From the NCBI RefSeq assembly GCF_026239695.1, contig NZ_JAPIVS010000005.1, forward strand, positions 372,001 to 436,000: 64,000 bases of DNA, written 5' to 3'. The notes beneath the pieces were generated by a model. That model was not told the DNA's origin. It saw nothing but the letters and a program-made list of their open reading frames with translations, and did no database searches. This DNA comes from Pedobacter sp. MC2016-15 (GTDB lineage Bacteria > Bacteroidota > Bacteroidia > Sphingobacteriales > Sphingobacteriaceae). Of the stretch, positions 26,055 through 34,757 are shown piece by piece (positions within the stretch are counted from its first letter, which is position 1; every line of letters starts with the position of its first letter). Position numbers and translations under genes: made by a program.

Positions 26055-26155
26055 TTGTGTGTGAATTAATAGTACTAAAATAATCAATTTTCAGGAACAA
26101 AACCAGCTATAAACAAATAGCGTATTTAAATGTTAATGTTATTAAAATCAACGCT

Positions 26156-28597
26156 ATGCCCTTCTGGTTAAAACGCACCTTTCAAGTCCTTGCTGCCCTT
26201 ATTGTATTGATAATCATTGTGTTCATAGGATTGGCTATGTATGTGAATGTCAACAAAAAGGAGTTGCTCATTTCGATCAATAAGGAGCTGAACAGGAATA
26301 TCAACGGAACTGTTACAGTAGGAGCGATGGAACCGACCTTTCTCAGGGGCTTTCCGGGAGTTTCTGTATCGCTTAAGAACGTGGAGATCAGGGATAGCTT
26401 ATGGAAGGTGCATCACCATAGCCTGTTGACGGCAAAGGATTTTGATATCTCGGTGAATGCCATGGCATTGCTCAGAGGTACCATCGAAATCAGAAAGATA
26501 GCCATTAATAATGCAGAAGCTTATCTATATACAGATAGTACGGGCTATAGCAATACCTCGGTTTTCAAGAAGAAGGCGCAGGCTCCTGAGCAGACCAAGG
26601 AGGAGAGTGCATCTCCGGCAGAGATCAGGAGGTTCGACCTCAATGATGTCCGGTTTATCCTCGACAACAGGAAGGGGAATAAACTGTTCCTGTTTGCTAT
26701 ACAGGACTTTAGCGGCAAGGTGGATTATCCCTCATCAGGATGGAAAGCTGATGTGAACCTGAAGACACTCGTGCGCAGTCTCGCCTTTAATACCAAGAGA
26801 GGAAGTTTCGTGAAGGATAAGCTGATACAGGGCAAGATGGATGTCTCCTATGACAATGAGCTGGGCGAGATTGAGGTTAAACCCAAGGTGTTGAAGATTG
26901 GGGAAGATCCTTTTATTATTGGGGCTAAATTTAAAATAGCGAAAGACCCTACAGCCTTTACCATCACGATCGAGGCACGCAGTATCCTTTGGAAAAATGC
27001 CTCGGCATTGCTGGCACCAAATATCGCATCACGCCTGAATATGTTCAATCTGGATAAGCCTATTGCGGTGAAATGTATTATCGATGGGGATATGGGTGGA
27101 GGTGGAGATCCTTCGATCCTGGTAAATGCCTCGGTGAAGGCCAATAAGCTGACCAGTCCGGGCGGGGTCATAGACCATGTGAATTTCTCTGGTGTCTATA
27201 CCAACAACTTTATTAATGGCAAGGGCTTTACTGATGCTAACTCTGCCGTAAAGCTATATCGTTTTTCAGGTTCCTATGCAGAAATCCCTTTTACCATTGA
27301 CACGGCTTTTATCCATAATTTTGATAAGCCAGTGGCAACGGGAGTATTCAAATCCAAATTTGATGTATCCAAACTGAATAATGTGATCGGGGATGATATG
27401 CTGAAGTTTACCAAAGGAACGGCAAACCTGGAGCTGCATTATTCTGCAGACCTGGTCAACTTTAAACTGAATAAGCCGATGCTCAGGGGACTGGTGAGTG
27501 TCAAAAATGCGGATGTGAGTTATGTGCCGCGGAATCTGAACTTCAAGAATACCTCCATCACGCTGGATTTTCAGAAGGAGGACCTGCAGATTAGGGATAT
27601 CCGTTTACAGAGTGGTAAGAGTATCGTTTTTATGGATGGCAGTATCAAAAACTTCCTCAACCTGTATTACAATGCTCCGGAAAAGATCATGTTCAACTGG
27701 AATATGAGGAGTCCGGATATTTATCTGGCTGAATTCCTGGGTTTCCTGAGTTCAAGGAAGGGACGCAAAGTACAGAAGTCTAAAGGAAAAAGCAATGTCT
27801 CCGCAAATCAGCTCAACCAGATGCTGGAGAAAGGGAAGGCGCAGATCAACCTGAAGGTCGCCAGGGTGCATTATGACAAGTTCCTGGGTACCAATGCTAC
27901 GGCAACGGTATTGTTATCCGATGCAGGTTTAAATCTGACCAATACCAGTCTGAGGCATGCCGGAGGGACAGTGAAGCTGGGAGGCAGTGTTACGCAGATC
28001 GGAACGACTAATCATTTTACAGTCAATACAGTAGTATCCAATGTGAACATCAGAGACTTCTTCTATTCATTTGATAACTTCGGCTTGAAGTCGCCCACCT
28101 ATAAAAACCTGAAAGGCAATTTCTTTACACGTACAAATGTATCCGGAAATATTACCCCTGCAGGAAAAATCGTTCCCGGATCGATGAATGGAACGGTGAT
28201 CTTTGATCTGAAGAACGGTGCGCTCGTGAACTATCAGGAGCTGCAGAGCGTTGGAAAGTTCGCGTTTCCTTTCAGGGACCTCAACAACATCGTGATCAGT
28301 AACCTTAACGGCAAGTTTGATATCAGGGGCGAGAAGGTGAGGATCAACCCGATGAAAATCAATTCCAGCGTGTTGAATATGGATGTCGAAGGCATCTACT
28401 CGATGGGAGCAGGAACCAATATATTACTGGATGTGCCGCTGAGAAACCCTAAAAAAGATGAGGAAATTACTGACAAGAAGGAAATCAGGGAAAGACGGAT
28501 GAAAGGCATCGTGGTGCATATCCAGGCTCTGGATGGCGAGGATGGAAAGATTAAGTTTAAACTGGTGAGGAAAAGGTCACAGGATAAAACAGAATAA
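26156..28597 (+). CDS. AsmA-like inner-membrane-anchored protein
   Basis: An 813-residue protein with one N-terminal membrane helix (residues about 7-30) followed by a large periplasmic part built from repeated beta segments. The start NKELNRNINGTVTVGAMEPTFLRGFPGVSVSLKNV is the standard AsmA N-terminal domain, and residues about 550-780 (IRDFFYSFDNFGLKSPTYKNLKGNF, GSMNGTVIFDLKNGALVNYQ) match the AsmA C-terminal domain. Such proteins belong to the AsmA/TamB class implicated in lipid transport and outer-membrane homeostasis. It is probably a general envelope gene unrelated to pectin use. Confidence 0.85.
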   Translation: MPFWLKRTFQVLAALIVLIIIVFIGLAMYVNVNKKELLISINKELNRNINGTVTVGAMEPTFLRGFPGVSVSLKNVEIRDSLWKVHHHSLLTAKDFDISVNAMALLRGTIEIRKIAINNAEAYLYTDSTGYSNTSVFKKKAQAPEQTKEESASPAEIRRFDLNDVRFILDNRKGNKLFLFAIQDFSGKVDYPSSGWKADVNLKTLVRSLAFNTKRGSFVKDKLIQGKMDVSYDNELGEIEVKPKVLKIGEDPFIIGAKFKIAKDPTAFTITIEARSILWKNASALLAPNIASRLNMFNLDKPIAVKCIIDGDMGGGGDPSILVNASVKANKLTSPGGVIDHVNFSGVYTNNFINGKGFTDANSAVKLYRFSGSYAEIPFTIDTAFIHNFDKPVATGVFKSKFDVSKLNNVIGDDMLKFTKGTANLELHYSADLVNFKLNKPMLRGLVSVKNADVSYVPRNLNFKNTSITLDFQKEDLQIRDIRLQSGKSIVFMDGSIKNFLNLYYNAPEKIMFNWNMRSPDIYLAEFLGFLSSRKGRKVQKSKGKSNVSANQLNQMLEKGKAQINLKVARVHYDKFLGTNATATVLLSDAGLNLTNTSLRHAGGTVKLGGSVTQIGTTNHFTVNTVVSNVNIRDFFYSFDNFGLKSPTYKNLKGNFFTRTNVSGNITPAGKIVPGSMNGTVIFDLKNGALVNYQELQSVGKFAFPFRDLNNIVISNLNGKFDIRGEKVRINPMKINSSVLNMDVEGIYSMGAGTNILLDVPLRNPKKDEEITDKKEIRERRMKGIVVHIQALDGEDGKIKFKLVRKRSQDKTE

Positions 28598-28619
28598 GGC
28601 ATTTCATTATCTTTGTTTC

Positions 28620-29090
28620 ATGAAGTATGCAATCACTATTCTTTGTTGTCTCTGGGCGTTTCAAGGTCATGCACAGAACCTGGAATTAAATCAGCTGAAA
28701 TCGTTTATCACCAGGCCGGTGGGCAAAGTTACCGACAGCCTGAAGAAAGCGGGCTGGATCGCACATCCCGAGTTGTCGGGGGTCCAGAATCAGCAGATGT
28801 ATCAGACTTTGTCATTTGGAAAATCTAAAACGGAGAAGGGGAAGGCACTGGCCTGGTTCAGGGTACATGCAGATGTCGGTATCATCAATCAGCTTTATTA
28901 CCAGTCGCCCGGCATTGCTCAGTTCAATGCACTGCTGGAAGAGATCAAAGCTACCGGAACGCAGAAAAAGGAGGAGCAGAGCATCGAAGATAAGAAGCTG
29001 AACACCTATTACGTTTCTCCGGATTATATCTATCAGACCATCGTGGGCGAAAACAGTTTTACGGTGATGGTCATGGCTAACAAGCAGTAA
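28620..29090 (+). CDS. Small secreted protein of unknown function
   Basis: A 156-residue protein with a signal peptide (MKYAITILCCLWAFQGHAQ). The mature part has no motif I recognise. It begins 22 bp after the AsmA-like gene and ends 5 bp from a convergent gene. A perfect TAnnTTTG element (TATCTTTG, 28608-28615) lies only 4 bp before the ATG, which would give a leaderless transcript if used. Confidence 0.7.
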   Translation: MKYAITILCCLWAFQGHAQNLELNQLKSFITRPVGKVTDSLKKAGWIAHPELSGVQNQQMYQTLSFGKSKTEKGKALAWFRVHADVGIINQLYYQSPGIAQFNALLEEIKATGTQKKEEQSIEDKKLNTYYVSPDYIYQTIVGENSFTVMVMANKQ

Positions 29091-29095
29091 ACGCT

Positions 29096-30310
29096 TTAAA
29101 ACGCTTCTCCAAGGTTGATCGCGAAACCTTTATAACCCTTGCTCATTCCATAATCTATGGCGATATTGGTATTGGAAGCTTTATTGAACTTGATACGCAG
29201 ACCTGTTCCTATCGCGGGATGGAGCTTTTTAAACTTATTATCCTGCTCGGTCACAGAGGTTGCATTCGCAAACACCACAAATCCAAATAAGCCATTATCT
29301 GTAATATCCCTCCGGTATTCAGTTTCCATATAAATCAAGCCTTTACCCCGGTAACGGTTCTGGTTAACTCCCCGTCCCGACCTGTTATTAGGGTCCCATC
29401 CGATGCTAGGCAGGTTCAGGTAGGGAATATCGTTATTCAGGCCTGTCCAGAGGTAAGTCCAGAAGGCCAGGGTGTTTTGCTGATGAGGTTTTGTGTTCAG
29501 GGATACATATTTTCTGGCATCAACATAGACCGATCTCCAGCTGGTCTTACTGCCCATGCGGCTGGAGTTATTTCTAACCGATATATTCAGGTAGCATCCC
29601 GGGAGGGGATTAATGGAGTTATTGCGCGTATCGTAAAGCAGGTTTGCTGAGAAACCCGCTGAGAATGAATTTTCTCCAACTCCGGTACCTATATCATAGC
29701 CACTGAAGTCTGACAGTCCGGGGCCATCTGCCCTCACGTTGATAAAGTAGTCGAGGTTATAGCCGAGACCTGCATACAAATATGGCTTGAGGCGTCTCAA
29801 GGCACTTTGGTAAAAGCGGATATACTTATAATTGACCATCACATTGTTGTCTTCCTGTCCGCTTCCAATACCCCAGGTTTCCTGCGGATAAAAGAGAAAA
29901 CGCGTATCGCCCATCACTACCCATTCGTTGTTCTTCAGCCAGAGGTTTGATCTCAGTGGCAGGCCAAAACGGCCTTTGAAGTTCCAGTATGGCGTAAAGG
30001 TCACGTTGGACATATACGTTTTTTTCCTGTCGGCCAGGTAAAAGCCCGCAGTGGTAGAAGTAATCAGGGCACGGCCTCCTCCGGGAACATTACCACCGAT
30101 GGGCAGCAATGAAAAGAAAACCTTTTTTTCTCCGGGATGCATTTTTGGTTTGCCGGGGATGCTAAACAACGTTTTAGCGATATCTATCAGGTCTTTTTTT
30201 ATCGCTGTATCACGCACCACATTGTTATTCCGGATCATGTTGCTTGCATTTTGGGCCTGTGCACCTGTGGATAGTACGATAAGGATAAAAAAGAACGTGT
30301 GTTTAGTCAT
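29096..30310 (-). CDS. Omp85/BamA-type outer-membrane barrel without POTRA domains
   Basis: A 404-residue secreted protein with a signal peptide (ending around LSTGAQAQ). The rest looks like the 16-strand surface-antigen barrel of the BamA/TamA family: FTPYWNFKGRFGLPLRSN, YLYAGLGYNLDYF, FSAGFSANLLYDTRNNSINPLPG and GKGLIYMETEYRRDI are typical strand and loop signatures. The C-terminus ends in Phe (NLGEAF). There are only about 60 residues before the barrel, so no POTRA repeats. It is probably a patatin/Omp85-like or orphan barrel protein; cargo unknown. Confidence 0.78.
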   Translation of the reverse strand: MTKHTFFFILIVLSTGAQAQNASNMIRNNNVVRDTAIKKDLIDIAKTLFSIPGKPKMHPGEKKVFFSLLPIGGNVPGGGRALITSTTAGFYLADRKKTYMSNVTFTPYWNFKGRFGLPLRSNLWLKNNEWVVMGDTRFLFYPQETWGIGSGQEDNNVMVNYKYIRFYQSALRRLKPYLYAGLGYNLDYFINVRADGPGLSDFSGYDIGTGVGENSFSAGFSANLLYDTRNNSINPLPGCYLNISVRNNSSRMGSKTSWRSVYVDARKYVSLNTKPHQQNTLAFWTYLWTGLNNDIPYLNLPSIGWDPNNRSGRGVNQNRYRGKGLIYMETEYRRDITDNGLFGFVVFANATSVTEQDNKFKKLHPAIGTGLRIKFNKASNTNIAIDYGMSKGYKGFAINLGEAF

Positions 30311-30398
30311 ATTTTCATGCTAAACAAATGTCGCGCCACTAATGATTAAAAAATGGCCCTGAGCGTGCATAGTAACATATCTTTTGTAGTTTTGCAAA

Positions 30399-31901
30399 AT
30401 GCCAGCTTCAAAAGCCCTCTTTGATTTCTCTCAAAAAATAGATTATAAAACTGAAATACTTGCCGGCCTTACCGTAGCCATGACCATGATGCCCGAATCG
30501 CTTTCTTTTGCAATTCTGGCGGGATTTCCGCCTTTGGTAGGTTTGTACGCGGCTTTCATCATGGGACTGGTGACCTCTATCTTCGGCGGTCGCCCGGGAC
30601 TGATCTCCGGTGGTGCAGGAGCGGTGGTCGTGGTACTCATCGCACTGATGAAATCCCATGGTATCGAGTATGTTTTTGCAGCCGTAGCATTGGGGGGCCT
30701 TATCCAGATCTGCATCGGCTTATTTAAGCTTGGTAAATTTATCCGTCTCGTGCCGCAACCGGTGATGTACGGCTTTGTCAACGGACTTGCTGTGATCATC
30801 TTTATGGCGCAGCTGGAACAGTTTAAAACGGTAGTGAATGGGCAGCTTACCTGGCTGACAGGTAATCCCTTGTATATTATGGGCGGCCTTGTGGCTTTAA
30901 CCATTGCTATCGTGCTGGTTTTTCCTCGCATCACGAAAGCCGTGCCGCCGTCATTGGTCGCCATCATTGTAGTTTTCCTTCTTGTTCTGGGCTTTCAGAT
31001 TGATACCAAAACGGTCAAAGATATCGCTTCAGTAAGTGGTGGTTTTCCTCCTTTTCATATTCCGCAGATACCATTGAACATCGCTACCCTGCAGATCATC
31101 TTTCCCTATGCGCTGATTATGGCAGGGGTAGGACTTACTGAAGGACTGCTGACATTAAACCTGGTGGATGAAATGACCGCCAGCAGGGGTAACAGCAACA
31201 GGGAGTGTATTGCGCAGGGAACGGCGAACATTCTCAACGGATTCTTCTTTGGAATGGGCGGTTGCCCGATGATTGCGCAGACTTTGGTAAACCTGAGTGC
31301 AGGAGCAAGGGCGAGGCTTTCAGGCATTGTTGCGAGCCTGACGATCCTGTTGATTATCCTCTTCGGGGCACCCGTAATCGAACGTGTTCCTATGGCTGCG
31401 CTGACGGGTGTGATGATCATGGTGGCCATCGGTACTTTTGAATGGGCGAGTTTCAGGATCATCAACAAAATGCCTAAACAGGATATTTTTGTCGGTATCG
31501 CCGTGGCTGTCATCACGGTATGGTTGCATAACCTGGCTCTGGCGGTATTGATCGGTGTGATTATCTCTGCACTGGTGTTCGCCTGGGAAAGTGCCAAACG
31601 CATCAGGGCAAGAACTCGTGTTGATGCTGCAGGGGTTAAATACTATGAGATCTACGGGCCGCTGTTTTTTGGTTCTGTAACAACGTTTTCGGAGAAATTT
31701 GATGTGCAGAATGATCCTTCAGAAATCGTGATTGACTTCAGGGACAGCAGGATAGCGGATATGTCGGCCCTCGATGCACTGCATAAATTGACCATGCGTT
31801 ACCAGAAAGCCGGGAAGGTACTGCATTTACAAAACTTAAGCGAAGACAGTATTATTCTACTGAAAAATGCGGAAGAGGTAATTGAGGTGAATATCAGGTA
31901 A
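30399..31901 (+). CDS. SulP-family inorganic anion transporter with STAS domain
   Basis: A 500-residue permease. The N-terminal part MTMMPESLSFAILAGFPPLVGLYAAF is the sulfate-transporter signature, followed by GRPGLISGGAGAVVVV and about 10-14 membrane segments. The C-terminal residues from about 415 form a STAS domain (IVIDFRDSRIADMSALDAL). Bacterial SulP proteins move sulfate, bicarbonate or dicarboxylates; substrate cannot be determined. The start sits 5 bp after a TAGTTTTG element (30387-30394) that resembles a Bacteroidetes -7 box. It ends 3 bp from the convergent sigma-like gene. Confidence 0.9.
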   Translation: MPASKALFDFSQKIDYKTEILAGLTVAMTMMPESLSFAILAGFPPLVGLYAAFIMGLVTSIFGGRPGLISGGAGAVVVVLIALMKSHGIEYVFAAVALGGLIQICIGLFKLGKFIRLVPQPVMYGFVNGLAVIIFMAQLEQFKTVVNGQLTWLTGNPLYIMGGLVALTIAIVLVFPRITKAVPPSLVAIIVVFLLVLGFQIDTKTVKDIASVSGGFPPFHIPQIPLNIATLQIIFPYALIMAGVGLTEGLLTLNLVDEMTASRGNSNRECIAQGTANILNGFFFGMGGCPMIAQTLVNLSAGARARLSGIVASLTILLIILFGAPVIERVPMAALTGVMIMVAIGTFEWASFRIINKMPKQDIFVGIAVAVITVWLHNLALAVLIGVIISALVFAWESAKRIRARTRVDAAGVKYYEIYGPLFFGSVTTFSEKFDVQNDPSEIVIDFRDSRIADMSALDALHKLTMRYQKAGKVLHLQNLSEDSIILLKNAEEVIEVNIR

Positions 31902-31904
31902 TCC

Positions 31905-32138
31905 TTAGTTATTTACCAGTACTCTGTTATCAGAAACAAGAGTGTTCATTCTGTAGTTGAGTGCTTTACGCGCGAGTTTTATCCTCAACCGTACAATGTC
32001 TAGAGGCAACTCCAGGATATAGGCAATCTCACGGTGGCTGAAACCCTCGAACGACTTAATAAAGGGAACATAAAATTCCGTTTCCAGGATATTTAAGTCT
32101 TGTAATGCCTGATGTTGCTGAAGTGTAGAATTTTCCAT
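31905..32138 (-). CDS. Stand-alone sigma-70 region-4-like protein
   Basis: A 77-residue protein starting at the Met at 32138 (MENSTLQQHQAL). Residues about 30-65 (FEGFSHREIAYILELPLDIVRLRIKLARKAL) match the region-4 helix-turn-helix of sigma-70/ECF factors, where the usual form is EIAxxLGxPxGTVxSRLxRARxxL. No region 2 is encoded nearby. It could be a remnant, a regulator that binds core polymerase, or a small DNA-binding protein. It is convergent with the SulP gene and separated by 3 bp. Confidence 0.6.
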   Translation of the reverse strand: MENSTLQQHQALQDLNILETEFYVPFIKSFEGFSHREIAYILELPLDIVRLRIKLARKALNYRMNTLVSDNRVLVNN

Positions 32139-32517
32139 GTTGTACGAATTGTGAATTTGCAATCAGGTTACCTGTTTTATTCATCACAGCACGCTCAATT
32201 ACTATACCAATAAGACAGCTACTTACGTTAAAAATCGTTTTACCGATGCAAAATTCTTCAAATTGTTTTAGAAAAGTGTTTAGGGGCGCTTTAATTCACA
32301 CTCTTACAGGTTGTTGAAGTGATGGTCGCTCCGATTATACGTTTTAGCTGAGGTGTGAGACTACAGAAAGCAGCGCTGATGTATTAAAATTGAATCAGTT
32401 GCATCTTCTGTTTAAATCAGTACTAAATATGTTACTGGAATAATTTTTTAATTTTTATAGAAATAATTGTCATACTGATATTTCAAATGTATATTAGTAC
32501 TATAATCAGTTAACATC
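32139..32517. other. Intergenic region without a supported gene
   Basis: A 379-bp A/T-rich divergent spacer between the sigma-like gene (minus) and the thioredoxin-fold gene (plus). No open frame with coding character, tRNA or clear hairpin with a T-tract was seen. A small palindrome CAGGTTACCTG (32164-32174) lies just upstream of the sigma-like gene and could be an operator. Confidence 0.5.
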
Positions 32518-34029
32518 ATGATCTCAAAACGCCTCATTCTTTCCATTCTACTTTGTTTTACCATCTCTGCACTATCTGCTCAGAAGCTCAAATACTTCCA
32601 GGGGACATTTGAAGAAGCAAAAGCAGCAGCAAAAAAGCAGCGTAAGCTGATTTATGTAATGGTTGACTGGGGAAACAATACTGAGCCGAATTCTCCGCTT
32701 CCCCTGGATGATGAGTTGCTGAAAAAATATCACTCTGGTTTCATCTGTATTTATAAAAACGCGACGGCCAAAGCAGGCCTTAATGATCTTTATCAGAAGT
32801 ATAACATTTCCACATATCCAACTCATCTTTACCTGGATGCTGAAGGTAGCTTGCTGTTAAAGACGGTAGGTTTCAGAACCAACAAAGAGCCATACCTGAC
32901 TGAAACCGCGAAGGCGATACAGCTTTCTAAGGAAAAAACGCTCACAAAGTATCAACAAGAGTATGAAAAGGGCAGCAGGAATGAGCAATTTCTGAAAAAC
33001 TACCTCCTGAAATATGATGAATTGGATATTCCTGTGAACCAGGAGGTGCTGGAGGCCTATGCCAATACCTTACCGGTAAATAAACTGGATGACTTTGAGA
33101 CGATATCATTCCTCATCCAGAGGGCTCCCGCTTTGTCTAGCATGGCTTATAAAATTACGCGTGTCTACCCTAAACTGACGGACAGTGTCTACAAGTCGCT
33201 TCCTTCCGCAAAAAGAGGGATCATCAACAACAGGATCATCAGATCTTCTTTGGCTATTGCCAAATCGAGAAAGGATGAAAAACTCGCTTTGGAAACAGCA
33301 GCATTTACACAAAATACCTGGAGCAATAATTGGCAAAGAGGGATGACCGCCCGTACATATAACATGATGGAATATTATCTGGCGGTCAAAGATACCACCA
33401 AATACCTGAGCAATGCATCCAGTTATTATCAGCAGTATTATCTGATGCTCCGCGATTCTTTACACAGACAGGAGGGGCAGATGACACTGGGAAACCTGCC
33501 AAACCAGGCCAGCCAAAAAACAAGACCTATGATTCCGCAGGAACCCGTTATAGTAAAGTCTGATCCGAAAGCAGATTCTGCAAGGATTGTCACACAAGTC
33601 ACGATGGTCACGAAAGTCGTAGCTCCCTCGATGGGAATCTCCAACATTGCGCCGAAAAGTCAAAACACCCGCGCGATGGAATATGCAATGACGTTAAATA
33701 ATGGCGCCTGGACGATGTACACCATGAAAGCAAAAATTCCTGCTTACCTGTCTCAAGCCGTAATTTGGGTATATCGCTCGATTGAATTATTTCCGGAGAA
33801 TCCGGCATTCCATGATACGCTTGCACACCTGCTTTACCAGCAGCAAAAATATACGGAGGCCTTAACCTATCAGGAAAAAGCAGTTGTCCTTGCCAGAGCT
33901 GAAGCCAAAAATATAGCGGAGCTGATGGCAAGGTCAACCAATAAACCTGCGTTAAGCCCTGATCATGGGCAGAAAGCCATCGAAATGTATACCGCAGAGT
34001 TGGAAAAGATGAGGTCAAAGACCTTGTAA
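32518..34029 (+). CDS. Secreted thioredoxin-fold protein lacking the CxxC, with TPR-like C-terminus
   Basis: A 503-residue protein with a signal peptide (MISKRLILSILL to ALSAQ). Residues about 27-135 resemble a thioredoxin domain: KQRKLIYVMVDWGNNTEPN at the position of WCxxC, and the cis-proline segment STYPTHLYLDAEG at 98-110. Both redox cysteines are absent. Residues about 300-360 contain a low-complexity linker, and the C-terminal part (WVYRSIELFPENPAFHDTLAHLLYQQQKYTEAL) is TPR-like. Likely a non-redox protein-binding factor of the periplasm. It ends 4 bp from the convergent PhnA-like gene. Confidence 0.7.
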   Translation: MISKRLILSILLCFTISALSAQKLKYFQGTFEEAKAAAKKQRKLIYVMVDWGNNTEPNSPLPLDDELLKKYHSGFICIYKNATAKAGLNDLYQKYNISTYPTHLYLDAEGSLLLKTVGFRTNKEPYLTETAKAIQLSKEKTLTKYQQEYEKGSRNEQFLKNYLLKYDELDIPVNQEVLEAYANTLPVNKLDDFETISFLIQRAPALSSMAYKITRVYPKLTDSVYKSLPSAKRGIINNRIIRSSLAIAKSRKDEKLALETAAFTQNTWSNNWQRGMTARTYNMMEYYLAVKDTTKYLSNASSYYQQYYLMLRDSLHRQEGQMTLGNLPNQASQKTRPMIPQEPVIVKSDPKADSARIVTQVTMVTKVVAPSMGISNIAPKSQNTRAMEYAMTLNNGAWTMYTMKAKIPAYLSQAVIWVYRSIELFPENPAFHDTLAHLLYQQQKYTEALTYQEKAVVLARAEAKNIAELMARSTNKPALSPDHGQKAIEMYTAELEKMRSKTL

Positions 34030-34033
34030 AGCT

Positions 34034-34615
34034 TTAATTCTGCTTTCTCACGTACTTCGTCAGAATAACGATGACTTGTCCTTCAATTCTGCCTTCAATC
34101 TGATCGGTATTGTTTTCAACCAATCTGATGTTCTTTACTACGGTCCCCAGCTTTGCATTTAAGCTGGATCCTTTCACATCAAGGGTTTTGGTCAGCACCA
34201 CAGAGTCTCCTGTCTGCAGCGGGCTGCCCAGGGCATCTTTGTGTATTTCATCTGCCTCTGCAGCATCATCGTCGTCAAAAGCTTTTGCCCAGCTCAGTGT
34301 CTCATCTTCCAGGTACATCATGTCCAGCAGATCTGCTGCCCATCCCTCAGCGCTGAGTCTGTTTAACATGCGCCAGGAAACTACCTGCACCGAAGGAACT
34401 TCACTCCACATGCTTGTGCTCAGACAACGCCAGTGATTTTTATCCATCTCCTGAGATTTTTCGATTTGTGAATGACAGGTTCCGCAAATAAAGATGCTGT
34501 TATCAGCGGTCTGTACAGTTTGTGGGGGTACGGCATAAATTGTAAGGGCTGCTGCAGATTGACAGATTTCACAGGTATTATTGCTTCTCTGTTGTAGTTG
34601 TTGTTCCAGTAACAT
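34034..34615 (-). CDS. PhnA-like zinc-ribbon protein (YjdM family)
   Basis: A 193-residue protein. The N-terminus has a zinc-ribbon with C15-x2-C18 and C44-x2-C47, and the C-terminal domain (GDSVVLTKTLDVKGSSLNAKLGTVVKNIRLV, ending VILTKYVRKQN) is the conserved PhnA/YjdM domain. Despite the gene name, no phosphonate-cleaving role is established for this family in general. The middle part is acidic (FDDDDAAEADEIH). It is probably cytoplasmic. Confidence 0.85.
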   Translation of the reverse strand: MLLEQQLQQRSNNTCEICQSAAALTIYAVPPQTVQTADNSIFICGTCHSQIEKSQEMDKNHWRCLSTSMWSEVPSVQVVSWRMLNRLSAEGWAADLLDMMYLEDETLSWAKAFDDDDAAEADEIHKDALGSPLQTGDSVVLTKTLDVKGSSLNAKLGTVVKNIRLVENNTDQIEGRIEGQVIVILTKYVRKQN

Positions 34616-34757
34616 CTATTTTCTTAAAAATTCTTTTTGTAAACAATTCGCGAATATAATTAATTTATCATACTAGTATCTACAATGTGACAGCTGCGCC
34701 CTTAAAATCTTCTTCTCAGCTTTACATTTTTTCTGTATTTTAGTTTTTTCAGATCAT

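Noticed and set aside
30387..30394. TAGTTTTG just before the SulP start as a promoter
   Set aside because: It matches TAnnTTTG, but lies 5 bp from the ATG and has no clear -33 element; a leaderless transcript cannot be supported from sequence alone. The same holds for TATCTTTG at 28608-28615.
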